From contig NZ_PDYG01000070.1 in NCBI RefSeq assembly GCF_002735305.1, positions 1 to 40,709 of the forward strand: a stretch of DNA of 40,709 bases, written 5' to 3'. Both the position numbers and the translations under genes were made by a program. The notes under the pieces were generated by a model. That model was not told the origin of the DNA. It did not search any database and was given only the letters and a program-made list of their open reading frames with translations. How positions within the stretch are numbered: the stretch's first letter is position 1; the number at the start of each line of letters is the position of its first letter. This document shows positions 32,927 through 40,709 of this stretch, piece after piece. This DNA is from Agathobacter ruminis (GTDB lineage: Bacteria; Bacillota; Clostridia; Lachnospirales; Lachnospiraceae).

Positions 32927-34729
32927 TTATGAAGATGATTTTTTGATTTTTGGAATGCGGATTGTGACATCGCATCCGCCATTGCTTTGGTATGTCAGTC
33001 CATATGGTTCTCCATACAGCAATCGCAGTCTGTTATGAATATTATAAATTGCAATACTGCTTCCTTTTCGCTCATGCGACACATTCTCCGACAAAATCCT
33101 TGCGATTTCATCTTCGGTCATACCGACTCCGTCATCCGAAATCAGGATGACAATGTCGCCTTCTTCCTCCCAGGCTGTCAGAACGATGGTTCCTGATTTT
33201 TCCTCTTTCTCCAGAATTCCATGCAGGATGGAATTCTCCAGGATTGGCTGGAAAGTCAGTTTTGGGATGCGATATTGCAATAATTCGTTTGGCACATCGA
33301 CCACCAGGTCGATCTTGTCATCATAGCGCATGTTCATCAGCTGCAGATAGACCTGCGCATGCTCAAGTTCATTTTCGATTGAGCTCAAATCGCGCTTGCG
33401 GCTCAATGTCAGCTTGTAGAAACGGGAAAGATTCTGCACGACTTCGCTGACTTCCTCATTTCGCCCCTGCAATGACATCCAGTGAATCATGTCCATGGTA
33501 TTATACAGAAAATGCGGATTGATCTGTGCCTGCAGAGACTGGAATTCCGCGAGGCGCAATTCCTCTGCCGTCTTTTTCTGCTGTTGCATCAGGTCATTGA
33601 TCTCCCGTGTCATGTAATTGTAGGAGCTGATCAATTTGCCGACTTCATCCCGCGTACGCGGCTCTTTCATCGGCACCGGCGCCCCCTCTTCCACGGAGGA
33701 CATCTGCTTGGAAAGTTTGGAAATCCGCCTTGTCATGGAATGCGCAATCACAATTGCTACAAGGATACTGAGCACCAGACTGACAATACAGATGATCACA
33801 AATTGTATGAAAGTTCTGTTTGCCATATGGAGCAATGGCCGCTCGGGCAATACCGTCACAACAAACCAGCGCGTTTCCTCGATATAATAAAAAGCAGCAT
33901 AGACACTACCTCCGCTGACGTCCTGTCGCACGAAACTGTTGGAGGCCATCAGAAGCGCCTGAATGTCATAATAATCCAGATGATACAATCCGGAGAGTGC
34001 CTCATTGGTCGTAGCGATCACGGCCTCACGCTCATTGATGATATAGGATACCGAGTCATCGACCGTAATCGATTCGCTCAGCAGACCGGAATAAATCTCA
34101 CTCGGATAATATACAGCCAGGTAGCAGGTCTCGAATTTGCGATTGACCAGCCAGGAGCGTCGAATCATATATGCGCAGTCATCATAATTTTCGATTTCAT
34201 AATTACCTAGATAAAATTTCGGACAGTGCAATGATGCTGAAGGTGTCGCACTGAAAATACCATGCCAGTAGGTCGTCTTGATCCGATCCTCAGGCACGAG
34301 AAAACGACGTCCGAAATCTGTCTCATAAATCGGCGAATCCTCATCCAATGAACAATAGATTTTGATATCGGTTACAGCTGTCTCCTGAATAATAGACTCT
34401 GCCAGCTTTGCAAATTGATCTGCCTGATCGGACTCCATCAGCGCAACCGGGTCTCCGTCGAACTCTCCGTGAAACATGGTCGCATACAAATCCGAAGCTT
34501 CGATTTCACTCATACTCTCGGTAATTGAACCTAATCGCTCTTTGATTTTTGGAATCAGCGATGCCGTCTGTACCTGTTCCGACTTAACGGTATCAGAGAT
34601 TAACATATCATAAAACCGGCCAAAAAATACCACGCCGATTGTGATGATCGGCAGACAGGCAGCCAGCAGAATACATAATACGAATTTGGTCTGCAGCCGC
34701 AGACTTCTGATGCGAACCGGAATTTTCAT
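32927..34729 (-). CDS. YesM-type sensor histidine kinase
   Basis: Membrane sensor kinase of 600 residues. TM1 about 14-37, TM2 about 307-330, enclosing a 270-residue outer domain of dCache type (VYAAFYYIEETRWFVVTVLPERPLL just before TM2 is typical). HAMP about 331-385, then the kinase region with QAQINPHFLYNTMDMIHWM (phospho-acceptor H406), N-box FQPILENSILHGIL and G-box SDDGVGM, then YNIHNRLRLLYG. Unlike the kinase at 8912-10399 it has its own large sensor domain and no partner binding-protein gene. Its ATG overlaps the regulator stop (ATGA), so the two are coupled. It should respond to sugar, directly or through the RhaS-type binding protein. Confidence 0.92.
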   Translation of the reverse strand: MKIPVRIRSLRLQTKFVLCILLAACLPIITIGVVFFGRFYDMLISDTVKSEQVQTASLIPKIKERLGSITESMSEIEASDLYATMFHGEFDGDPVALMESDQADQFAKLAESIIQETAVTDIKIYCSLDEDSPIYETDFGRRFLVPEDRIKTTYWHGIFSATPSASLHCPKFYLGNYEIENYDDCAYMIRRSWLVNRKFETCYLAVYYPSEIYSGLLSESITVDDSVSYIINEREAVIATTNEALSGLYHLDYYDIQALLMASNSFVRQDVSGGSVYAAFYYIEETRWFVVTVLPERPLLHMANRTFIQFVIICIVSLVLSILVAIVIAHSMTRRISKLSKQMSSVEEGAPVPMKEPRTRDEVGKLISSYNYMTREINDLMQQQKKTAEELRLAEFQSLQAQINPHFLYNTMDMIHWMSLQGRNEEVSEVVQNLSRFYKLTLSRKRDLSSIENELEHAQVYLQLMNMRYDDKIDLVVDVPNELLQYRIPKLTFQPILENSILHGILEKEEKSGTIVLTAWEEEGDIVILISDDGVGMTEDEIARILSENVSHERKGSSIAIYNIHNRLRLLYGEPYGLTYQSNGGCDVTIRIPKIKKSSS

Positions 34730-36294
34730 GCACGCACCACCTGTTCTCGAAACTCAGACGGGGAGAGTCCGGTAAATTTGCGGAAACTCTTCGCAAAATA
34801 ATTGCCATCATTATAACCTACACATGCAGACACCTCACCGACACGATTGCGCGGATCCGCCAGCAGCTGCTTGGCCTTTCGCATTCTGAAATCTGTGATG
34901 TACTGGTTGATGGTGGTTCCTGTTTCATTCTTAAACAAGGTGCATACATATGACACCGACAGATTCGCATAATCACTGATGTCTTTTACAGACAATGCCG
35001 CATCTGCATAATTGCCCGCGATAAATTCGCGAATGATTGCAACCGTCGGGTTCTCCGAACTGTTCTCTTTAATATCCGCATAATATCTGTGCGTCTTTTC
35101 CACCAGCATTTGATGCAGTTGATAGAACGAAAAACACTGGTCCATGATATCCATGATATTCTCGCGGTTTTCGATTGCCATATCCGGCACCATTTGTCGG
35201 TTAAGGCGCGCGTCATACAGACACAGAAACAGTTCGTAATACAGGCCTTTGATTTGATTTTGCAGCATGCCACGTCTGCCGCGGAGCAGCTGCGCGATTT
35301 CATCGAGCACCTGCATGGTCGCTTCCTCTCCACTTTCGCGCACCATCGTCTTGGCTTCGGTAATTTTTTGTTGCAGCAAGGTCTGATCCACGTCCCGGCA
35401 GCCATCAATTACAGACGCACTGAGTACTTTACACGGCTCAAAGAAAAAGCTGTCCTGCAGATAAATGACCGCACTCTCATACGAATGATATGCTTCCTGA
35501 TATCCGGATACGGTATCGCCGATGGAAATATAAAATGCACCGCATCCATGAAACAGTTTCGCTATCTGGGAAGCAATCATTTCACGCGTACCTGCTGTTG
35601 TTTCCAATTCACCGTAAATATGAAAAATAATATGATATACCCGTTTTTCGGTATAGATCACATTCAAATGCATCGGAATCAGATAGCCCTGCAGCGCCTC
35701 CTTAATCTGACGCAGAATTTGCGGGTCCTCCGGAATTGCCTGCAGTTTCACGATATAGGTTGTAATATACTTGAATTTGTTCTTTGCCGATACAGCAGAA
35801 AAATTGCGCAACAATCCCTCGATTGCATCACGATGTGCCGCAAAAGGCATGGTAAAGCGATAGGCTAATTGTGCACCCTGCTCCGATTCGAGCGTTACGC
35901 CTTTGTTGCCCAGAAGTCGCTGACGCGCGCACTGCTCCACTGCGCGTTGCAATGTCTGCTGCATTTCCCCAAGCTCGATCGGTTTTTCGATATAATTGAT
36001 TGCCTTTAACTGAATCGCAGCCTTCAGATATTCCTTGTCTGAATAACCGCTCATGAAGATTGCCGTTACATCCGGATCAAACCCCTCAATCTGTTCAAGC
36101 ATCTCAATCCCGTTCATGCGTGGCATGCGCACATCACACAAAATAATATCAGGCTTATTCTCCCGTGCGGTTTCCAATCCGGAAAGTCCATCATCAGCCT
36201 GGTAGATTTCATCAATGCCCAAAGCCGCCCAATCAACAGACGCAATCAACCCTTCTCTGGTTAAACTTTCGTCATCCACTATTAAGATCTTCAT
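34726..36294 (-). CDS. YesN-type response regulator (REC plus AraC domain)
   Basis: Response regulator of 522 residues. Receiver domain with D7/D8, phospho-acceptor D54 in ILCDVRMPR, and K in IEKPIELGEM; a long middle region (about 130-420); C-terminal AraC double helix-turn-helix: LSVKDISDYANLSVSYVCTLFKNE and VGEVSACVGYNDGNYFAKSFRKF. The longest frame starts 47 codons earlier, but the ATG of MKILIVDD is right: AAGGAGAAGG precedes it and it opens the receiver fold. Probable activator of the RhaS-type ABC operon via the repeats at 32815-32845. Confidence 0.92.
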   Translation of the reverse strand: MKILIVDDESLTREGLIASVDWAALGIDEIYQADDGLSGLETARENKPDIILCDVRMPRMNGIEMLEQIEGFDPDVTAIFMSGYSDKEYLKAAIQLKAINYIEKPIELGEMQQTLQRAVEQCARQRLLGNKGVTLESEQGAQLAYRFTMPFAAHRDAIEGLLRNFSAVSAKNKFKYITTYIVKLQAIPEDPQILRQIKEALQGYLIPMHLNVIYTEKRVYHIIFHIYGELETTAGTREMIASQIAKLFHGCGAFYISIGDTVSGYQEAYHSYESAVIYLQDSFFFEPCKVLSASVIDGCRDVDQTLLQQKITEAKTMVRESGEEATMQVLDEIAQLLRGRRGMLQNQIKGLYYELFLCLYDARLNRQMVPDMAIENRENIMDIMDQCFSFYQLHQMLVEKTHRYYADIKENSSENPTVAIIREFIAGNYADAALSVKDISDYANLSVSYVCTLFKNETGTTINQYITDFRMRKAKQLLADPRNRVGEVSACVGYNDGNYFAKSFRKFTGLSPSEFREQVVRA

Positions 36295-36325
36295 TTCCTT
36301 CTCCTTAATTACCCCTTGGATTGTA

Positions 36326-36354
36326 ATTATAGCATCAAAAAAAGGTGTCGGCAA
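36326..36354 (-). promoter_or_regulatory. Promoter of the second two-component operon
   Basis: On the minus strand TTGCCG (36349-36354), 17 bp, TATAAT (36326-36331). The -35 box lies inside the terminator stem of the preceding sulfatase gene. Confidence 0.6.
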
Positions 36355-36369
36355 TGCCAACACCTTTTT
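36337..36369 (-). terminator. Terminator of the LtaS-family gene
   Basis: AAGGTGTCGGC and GCCAACACCTT (36342-36366) form an 11-bp stem with one mismatch and a 3-base loop, flanked by A and T runs. The minus-strand tail is TTTTTTT. Confidence 0.85.
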
Positions 36370-36379
36370 GAATATTATT

Positions 36380-38542
36380 TTATTCTTCTGTCGTTTCCGT
36401 ATCTTCAACTGTAGGATCGTCATAAACGAATTCATTCGATACGCGGAATACGGAATTGGATGAGCCGAGTACTTTCATCTGAATCACATCTCCGTCCTCG
36501 ACATCATCAAGGCTGATTCTCATATGTTTTCCGTCGACCAAAACAGAATCCACTCTCGAATCATTCACATAGACACGTGTCCATGGTGTAAAGGAAGAAC
36601 CGGTAAGCATCAGTGCATTTGAAATTTCAAATCTCTGTGCCTTCTCAATCACTACCTCATCGATTCCCATTACGATTTCTGTTGCCGGATACAGGTCCTC
36701 ACCATTATATGCAAAACGGTCGCCGTAAAGCAGGTCATACTGCAGATTCTCCAGGCCGTTCAGATAAGCATCCCGGTCAAGCTTGGCTTCGTTGTTTGCA
36801 AGCTCATTCTGATGATATTTCCAAATGGTTCCCTCGTGGATACCAACTGAATCGGTCACAGACGCAAGCAGCTGATATGCGTACAGGTCCGCATCCTGCT
36901 TTTCCAGTCCCATGTTGTTCCATGTCTGATATTTGGTCTTGTAAATATCGCCCGGAACGGTATCCTCATTGGTCAGACCCATGGTTGGCAAATGATCGCC
37001 AAACATAACTACGATGGTATCTTCGTCGCGCTTGTCCAGCTCTGTAACCAGATTCTGGATGAACAAATCTGTCTTATGTGCCTGATTAACGAAATAAGTC
37101 CACTGGTTTGCGGATTCCTCACTGTTTGCTCCGGTTACCACAAATTCCGGATTGTCAAGAATCGGCTGCTTCGGATAATCACCGTGTGTACCAACAGTAA
37201 TGGTATAAACAAAATCAGAACCCTCTGTTGCATCCAATGCCTTGATGGTCTCATTTACGAGGATGGCATCCTCTGCCCAGTTTCCGTTTGGTGTGAATTC
37301 TGTGATGTTCATGCACTCTTTGCTGGTAAATGTATCAAATCCCATCATGGAGAATGCATTTGCACGGCTGTAGAAGTTACCACCGTTGTTATGTACCACA
37401 TGTGTTCCATAACCAATCTTTGAAAGATCGGATGCGATGGACTCACAATCTGTCTGCTTCAAAATCGTTTTGTACGGATACTCACCGGTACCGAAATACT
37501 GCATGCTCATACCGGTTAGGATTTCAAATTCCGTATTTGCAGTTCCCGCACCGACTACCGGTACTGTCAGATATCCGCTTGTATAATTATCTTCGAGATA
37601 ATGATAGAAACTAATCGGATCCTTGTTGGTCTTTAAGTAAGTCAATTCCTCCGGATCCACAAAGCTTTCCAGCAAAATGCAGATGATATTCGGCTTGGAA
37701 GACTTTGTCTTTGCCACCTGTGTATTCACCTGATTTTCGATGGTATCAATGGTCTCTTTTGAATAGGTCTCCGGCTTGCTCATTCCGCGGTTTACCACGC
37801 TTGAAGAGAAGCTGTAGATGAAACCGTTGTCTTCATAACCCTGTGCAATATTGTAAAAATAAGTATCTACGATATGGGTATTGGTTGCTGCGCTTGTCGC
37901 TGCCGGAATACCGATGAACAAAACAGCCAGAACCGATAATGGATAAGCTACAGGATGCTTCTTACCCTGATAACGAGGTCCTTTGATAAACAAAGCCACC
38001 ATCAGCAGGATAAAAATCACAAATCCAAATACAACCGCAGTTGCCTGCTGTGCTGTGAAATAGTTCGTATTGGTCATACTCAAAAGGTCACTGACGCACT
38101 TCAAATCCGTATAGGTAAACGGTGTTACGCGGTTTGAGAGAATACAACCGTTGATGATTCCGAGCAGAACCCAGAATGAAGTGATCAATACACGGAAGAA
38201 TCCTCTTCTGCGGAACAGAAATACCAGCATCAAAGATGCAAATACGATAAAGGAATTATACAGATATGCAAGCGGATGAATGCGGATAAAATTGAGCGCA
38301 CTCAATACACTTCTGCGTGAAATCAATTCCACAACAAACACTATTGAAAGTGAAAGTGCAATATGGAAGAGAACCGCATAACGGTTCAACACATCGACTA
38401 CTTTTTCAAAGCGCTCTGAATGTGCATGCTCTGTACGCACAAACAGGAAGCGGCCAACCGCCTGAAATCCTTTCTTGATTTTTTGTCCGATTGCGGACAA
38501 TCTATGATTCGATTTAGGCATATTTTCATTCAGTTTCTTCAT
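36380..38542 (-). CDS. LtaS-family membrane sulfatase (phosphoglycerol transferase type)
   Basis: 720-residue membrane enzyme. A basic cytoplasmic head is followed by five hydrophobic segments (between about 55 and 225), then an extracellular sulfatase-like domain. Catalytic residues of the LtaS type are present: E292 in ILLESF, nucleophile T334 in GAGTANTEFEILTG, and MFGDHLPTM. A C-terminal stretch (about 620-705) with LTGSSFTPWTRVYVND resembles an IPT/Ig-like beta domain, and an acidic tail ends it; this addition is not part of classic LtaS. Relatives polymerise or transfer glycerol phosphate from phosphatidylglycerol onto surface polymers. GGAGG precedes the ATG. The adjacent cytidylyltransferase and polyol dehydrogenase genes support a polyol-phosphate polymer role, though they are separately transcribed. 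Confidence 0.87.
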   Translation of the reverse strand: MKKLNENMPKSNHRLSAIGQKIKKGFQAVGRFLFVRTEHAHSERFEKVVDVLNRYAVLFHIALSLSIVFVVELISRRSVLSALNFIRIHPLAYLYNSFIVFASLMLVFLFRRRGFFRVLITSFWVLLGIINGCILSNRVTPFTYTDLKCVSDLLSMTNTNYFTAQQATAVVFGFVIFILLMVALFIKGPRYQGKKHPVAYPLSVLAVLFIGIPAATSAATNTHIVDTYFYNIAQGYEDNGFIYSFSSSVVNRGMSKPETYSKETIDTIENQVNTQVAKTKSSKPNIICILLESFVDPEELTYLKTNKDPISFYHYLEDNYTSGYLTVPVVGAGTANTEFEILTGMSMQYFGTGEYPYKTILKQTDCESIASDLSKIGYGTHVVHNNGGNFYSRANAFSMMGFDTFTSKECMNITEFTPNGNWAEDAILVNETIKALDATEGSDFVYTITVGTHGDYPKQPILDNPEFVVTGANSEESANQWTYFVNQAHKTDLFIQNLVTELDKRDEDTIVVMFGDHLPTMGLTNEDTVPGDIYKTKYQTWNNMGLEKQDADLYAYQLLASVTDSVGIHEGTIWKYHQNELANNEAKLDRDAYLNGLENLQYDLLYGDRFAYNGEDLYPATEIVMGIDEVVIEKAQRFEISNALMLTGSSFTPWTRVYVNDSRVDSVLVDGKHMRISLDDVEDGDVIQMKVLGSSNSVFRVSNEFVYDDPTVEDTETTEE

Positions 38543-38675
38543 TGTCTAAGAACCTCCATCTATAAATGCCGACAAAACTTCTATTTTTACCATGCAATAT
38601 GTTACTGAAAAAAGTAAACAAAAACAATGTGTAAATTTTATGAAAAAATAACAGTAAAACTCTTCAATTCGGAAA

Positions 38676-39749
38676 TTATGAACAAACTGTTAAATCAATC
38701 ATAATCTTATTGTAGAATTCTTCCCGCAAGCGCATGATTTCAAGACCTTTCGGCAATTGGGCAAACGGCAGACGATGTGTAATCAGTGCCTGCGGATGCA
38801 GCTTCTGTTCCTGCAGATAACGCAGCAAAATCTGCCAGTCATCATTCGAATCATGTGAAAAAGACGAATTCCAGGTTCCTGTCATGCAAACCTGCTTGCG
38901 CAACAGCTTCCAATAGATATCTTTTTGCAAAGTCAGGTCCTTTTTCGGATTGCCGACAGCCACAATCTGTCCGCCCGGCTTCACATAACGAAGCGCCTGC
39001 TGCACAGATTCGGAATCATTGATACAATCAAAAATCAGGTCATAGGTGTTCTCATCATCGGTCCATGCGGTCTGATTCGTATTGATAAATCGATAATTTT
39101 CATTCGCATATCGATGCATCAGTTCCTCCTGCGGGGCATGATGTCCCGTTGCGGTCAGCTCTGTCACGCCGCATTGCGAAAGCCACTGCGCAATCAATCC
39201 TCCGATTGTGCCAAGGCCCATGACAAGCACGCGCTTACCGATACCCGTCTCCGGATGATCCGGATGCAAGCCGCCTCTGCGAATCGCATGAAGTGCAACT
39301 GCGGCCGGCTCCATCATGGCAGCCTGCGCAAATGAAACCTCATCCGGCAGTTGAAGCAGATTCCAGACAGGTACAATGCAATATTCCGCAAATCCACCGT
39401 CCGTCCGTGAACCGAGATAATTATAATTGGAACACATCTCATATTGATGGTTCGCGCATGACCGACATGTCCTGCATGGGATCAGCGGAAATACCGCAAC
39501 GCGCTTTCCCATCCATTGGCGCAGCATCTCTTCGTCTGCGTCGGCATATAATTCTTTCACAACACCGGCAAATTCATGTCCCGGAATCGTCGGAAAATGA
39601 TAGGTTCCCGTTTCAAATATTCTCGGAAGATCCGAGCCGCAGATTCCTGCCGCAGCAACCTGTACAAGTGCTTCTCCCGGCTGCAGATCCCGCAGCACAT
39701 ATTCGTGCTGATTCAGTTGACCGATTCCATCGAGTACATACGCTTTCAT
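38676..39749 (-). CDS. Zinc-dependent polyol-phosphate dehydrogenase (GatD/TarJ-like)
   Basis: Medium-chain zinc dehydrogenase of 357 residues. Catalytic zinc site: C37 in GICGSDLPRIF, H58/E59 in PGHEFAG. Structural zinc: the four-Cys cluster CRTCRSCANHQYEMC. The NAD(P) Rossmann motif is VMGLGTIGG. The stretch GSDLPRIFETGTYHFPTIPGHEFAG is closest to galactitol-1-phosphate 5-dehydrogenase (GatD). It is encoded 54 bp downstream of a TarI/IspD-type cytidylyltransferase, the arrangement of tarI-tarJ, where the dehydrogenase makes ribitol 5-phosphate from ribulose 5-phosphate. I favour an NAD(P)H polyol-phosphate reductase supplying the cytidylyltransferase; substrate is inference. Confidence 0.85.
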   Translation of the reverse strand: MKAYVLDGIGQLNQHEYVLRDLQPGEALVQVAAAGICGSDLPRIFETGTYHFPTIPGHEFAGVVKELYADADEEMLRQWMGKRVAVFPLIPCRTCRSCANHQYEMCSNYNYLGSRTDGGFAEYCIVPVWNLLQLPDEVSFAQAAMMEPAAVALHAIRRGGLHPDHPETGIGKRVLVMGLGTIGGLIAQWLSQCGVTELTATGHHAPQEELMHRYANENYRFINTNQTAWTDDENTYDLIFDCINDSESVQQALRYVKPGGQIVAVGNPKKDLTLQKDIYWKLLRKQVCMTGTWNSSFSHDSNDDWQILLRYLQEQKLHPQALITHRLPFAQLPKGLEIMRLREEFYNKIMIDLTVCS

Positions 39750-39803
39750 AAAGCCATTTTACCACCCTTTGTGTCAATTTAATCTTAAGTTTCTCTTAAG
39801 ATT

Positions 39804-40481
39804 TCATTCTAATTCATGTATAAACCGCTCCAGATCAAGCGGTGTCGTAATTTTGAGATTGCTCTCATCGCCGGCAATCGTACAGATATGTCCCCGGGCA
39901 CGCATCGCCGGTTCCGCGCTTCCGTTGATTGTAAGAATCTCATGCGGCAACAGCTTCTCCGTGGCGCGATAATAAAATCCAAACCGAAATGCTTCCGGCG
40001 CCTGACCTGCGACCACCTCGCTTCGCACGAGTGTCTGCGTCAGACACTTTCCGTCCCTCGACAAATAGACCGTATCCTTCATCGGCAATACCGGCACCAC
40101 GCCGTCCGCATCTGCTTCCTGCTCCAGTTTTTCCAGGCATGCTTCTATCAATTCCGGTTTCGTCATCGGTCTTGCGGCATCCTGTATTAGCACTGCGTCG
40201 TCCTCCTCAGCCTTCAGCACCTGCAGCGCATTCCAGACTGACAATTGCCGGTTTTCGCCCGGCGCAGCAAACAAAAACTTTCCGTCCGGCAGCACCTGCC
40301 TGATTGCATCCACCCACTCAGGCGCAGCCACAATCACAATCGCCTCAAATGCGACCGCACACAAAGACTGCAGCGTATACTCAAACAGCATTTTGCCCTT
40401 CACTCTCTGATATTGTTTCGGCACCGGATCCCCCATTCTGGTCCCGGTTCCTCCTGACAGCATAACCGCATATCGTTTCAT
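39804..40481 (-). CDS. TarI/IspD-type cytidylyltransferase
   Basis: 225-residue CTP-dependent nucleotidyltransferase. N-terminal CTP site SGGTGTRMGDPVPKQYQ, then LIQDAARPMTKPELIE, VLPMKDTVYLSRDGK and the C-terminal ESNLKITTPLDLERF are family signatures. IspD (MEP pathway) and TarI (ribitol 5-phosphate) share them. The partner dehydrogenase gene downstream and GQAPEAF in place of the usual QTPQ motif lead me to prefer a CDP-polyol enzyme (TarI-like) over IspD. GGAGAGGG precedes the ATG, and an extended -10 promoter lies upstream. Whether the genome has a separate ispD would settle it. Confidence 0.85.
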   Translation of the reverse strand: MKRYAVMLSGGTGTRMGDPVPKQYQRVKGKMLFEYTLQSLCAVAFEAIVIVAAPEWVDAIRQVLPDGKFLFAAPGENRQLSVWNALQVLKAEEDDAVLIQDAARPMTKPELIEACLEKLEQEADADGVVPVLPMKDTVYLSRDGKCLTQTLVRSEVVAGQAPEAFRFGFYYRATEKLLPHEILTINGSAEPAMRARGHICTIAGDESNLKITTPLDLERFIHELE

Positions 40482-40517
40482 CTTTTGCCCTCTCCATCAA
40501 ATTTCGCACTACCTTTC

Positions 40518-40523
40518 ATTATA
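40518..40523 (-). promoter_or_regulatory. Extended -10 promoter of the cytidylyltransferase gene
   Basis: TATAAT on the minus strand preceded by TGG (TGnTATAAT), about 37 bp before the start codon. No good -35 box is visible, which an extended -10 can compensate. Confidence 0.5.
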
Positions 40524-40590
40524 CCACACTTCCCCTCAGCCGTCCCGCTCACCTTTCTGTCGCTCATTCGCCACAACTGCCCACCCTTTC

Positions 40591-40709
40591 TCAGCCCTCC
40601 CTCATATGATAGGCCCCAAGACTGAAATTCTCCAAAGCCGTACGCGTCACTTCAAGAGGTTGTCCTTTCACCGATTTTGCACTTCGACAAACTGTCTTTT
40701 CATCGCAAA
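40591..40709 (-). CDS. 3' end of an unidentified gene (truncated by window edge)
   Basis: An open frame runs from the window edge for 38 codons to a TGA stop. The peptide (containing SAKSVKGQPLEVTRTALENF and ending YHMREG) looks like natural protein sequence with codon use like the neighbours, but it is too short to assign. It lies upstream of, and on the same strand as, the cytidylyltransferase gene. Confidence 0.45.
   Translation of the reverse strand, partial: CDEKTVCRSAKSVKGQPLEVTRTALENFSLGAYHMREG

Noticed and set aside
36295-36435. 47-residue N-terminal extension of the second response regulator
   Set aside because: It runs through the promoter and terminator and reaches into the sulfatase gene; AAGGAGAAGG precedes the receiver-domain ATG.
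39804-40481. Assignment as IspD of the MEP isoprenoid pathway
   Set aside because: Possible, but the paired polyol dehydrogenase gene and motif differences favour a TarI-like CDP-polyol enzyme; left open in the entry.

Overview
The window reads as a chromosomal segment of an anaerobic Firmicute, most likely a Lachnospiraceae-type Clostridium. The basis is moderate G+C with strong AGGAGG-type ribosome sites, LytS/YesM-type sensor kinases paired with AraC-type (YesN) response regulators beside CUT2 sugar ABC transporters, a pyruvate:ferredoxin oxidoreductase, and ECF and MMPL transporters. The genus is inference. Almost everything after 2 kb lies on the minus strand, so operons below are listed in their direction of transcription, from high to low coordinates.

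Region 1 (1-1.9 kb, plus strand): exodeoxyribonuclease III and an RlmI-like methyltransferase, closed by a terminator. Region 2 (11.4-2.0 kb, minus): a sugar sensing and uptake module. A membrane-anchored sugar-binding protein, a LytS-type kinase, a YesN-type regulator and a XylF-like lipoprotein form one gene string ending in a terminator. A ChvE/GguA/GguB-type transporter follows (binding lipoprotein, double ATPase, permease). Region 3: trpS with its own promoter, then a 433-bp imperfect inverted repeat of unknown nature at 12684-13116. Region 4 (17.1-13.1 kb, minus): a four-subunit pyruvate:ferredoxin oxidoreductase operon (porG, porD, porA, porB) with a LysR gene at its end, and an 18-bp palindrome just upstream of its promoter. 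A small acidic protein of unknown function is transcribed divergently.

Region 5 (20.6-17.8 kb, minus): a CoA operon of coaX, an ECF S component (probably for pantothenate) and coaBC. Region 6 (28.0-20.6 kb, minus): an SseB-domain protein, a DUF308-type membrane protein, a small protein and a TetR regulator, then a terminator. Next come a palindromic candidate operator and an export operon (MMPL transporter, heptad-repeat protein, MntP-like protein). Region 7 (36.3-28.1 kb, minus): a second sugar module, YesN-type regulator plus YesM-type kinase followed by a RhaS/LsrB-type ABC transporter (ATPase, two permeases, binding lipoprotein). Region 8 (40.7-36.4 kb, minus): the 3' end of an unidentified gene, a TarI/IspD-type cytidylyltransferase, a GatD-like zinc dehydrogenase and an LtaS-family membrane sulfatase, suggesting polyol-phosphate cell-surface polymer synthesis.

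The most notable observations are the 433-bp palindromic element; the same arrangement of tandem AT-rich direct repeats (19-20 bp period) before both sugar-transport operons, probably response-regulator sites; the two additional binding proteins in the first sensor operon; and the operator-like palindromes of the por and MMPL operons. No RNA genes, insertion sequences or CRISPR arrays were recognised.
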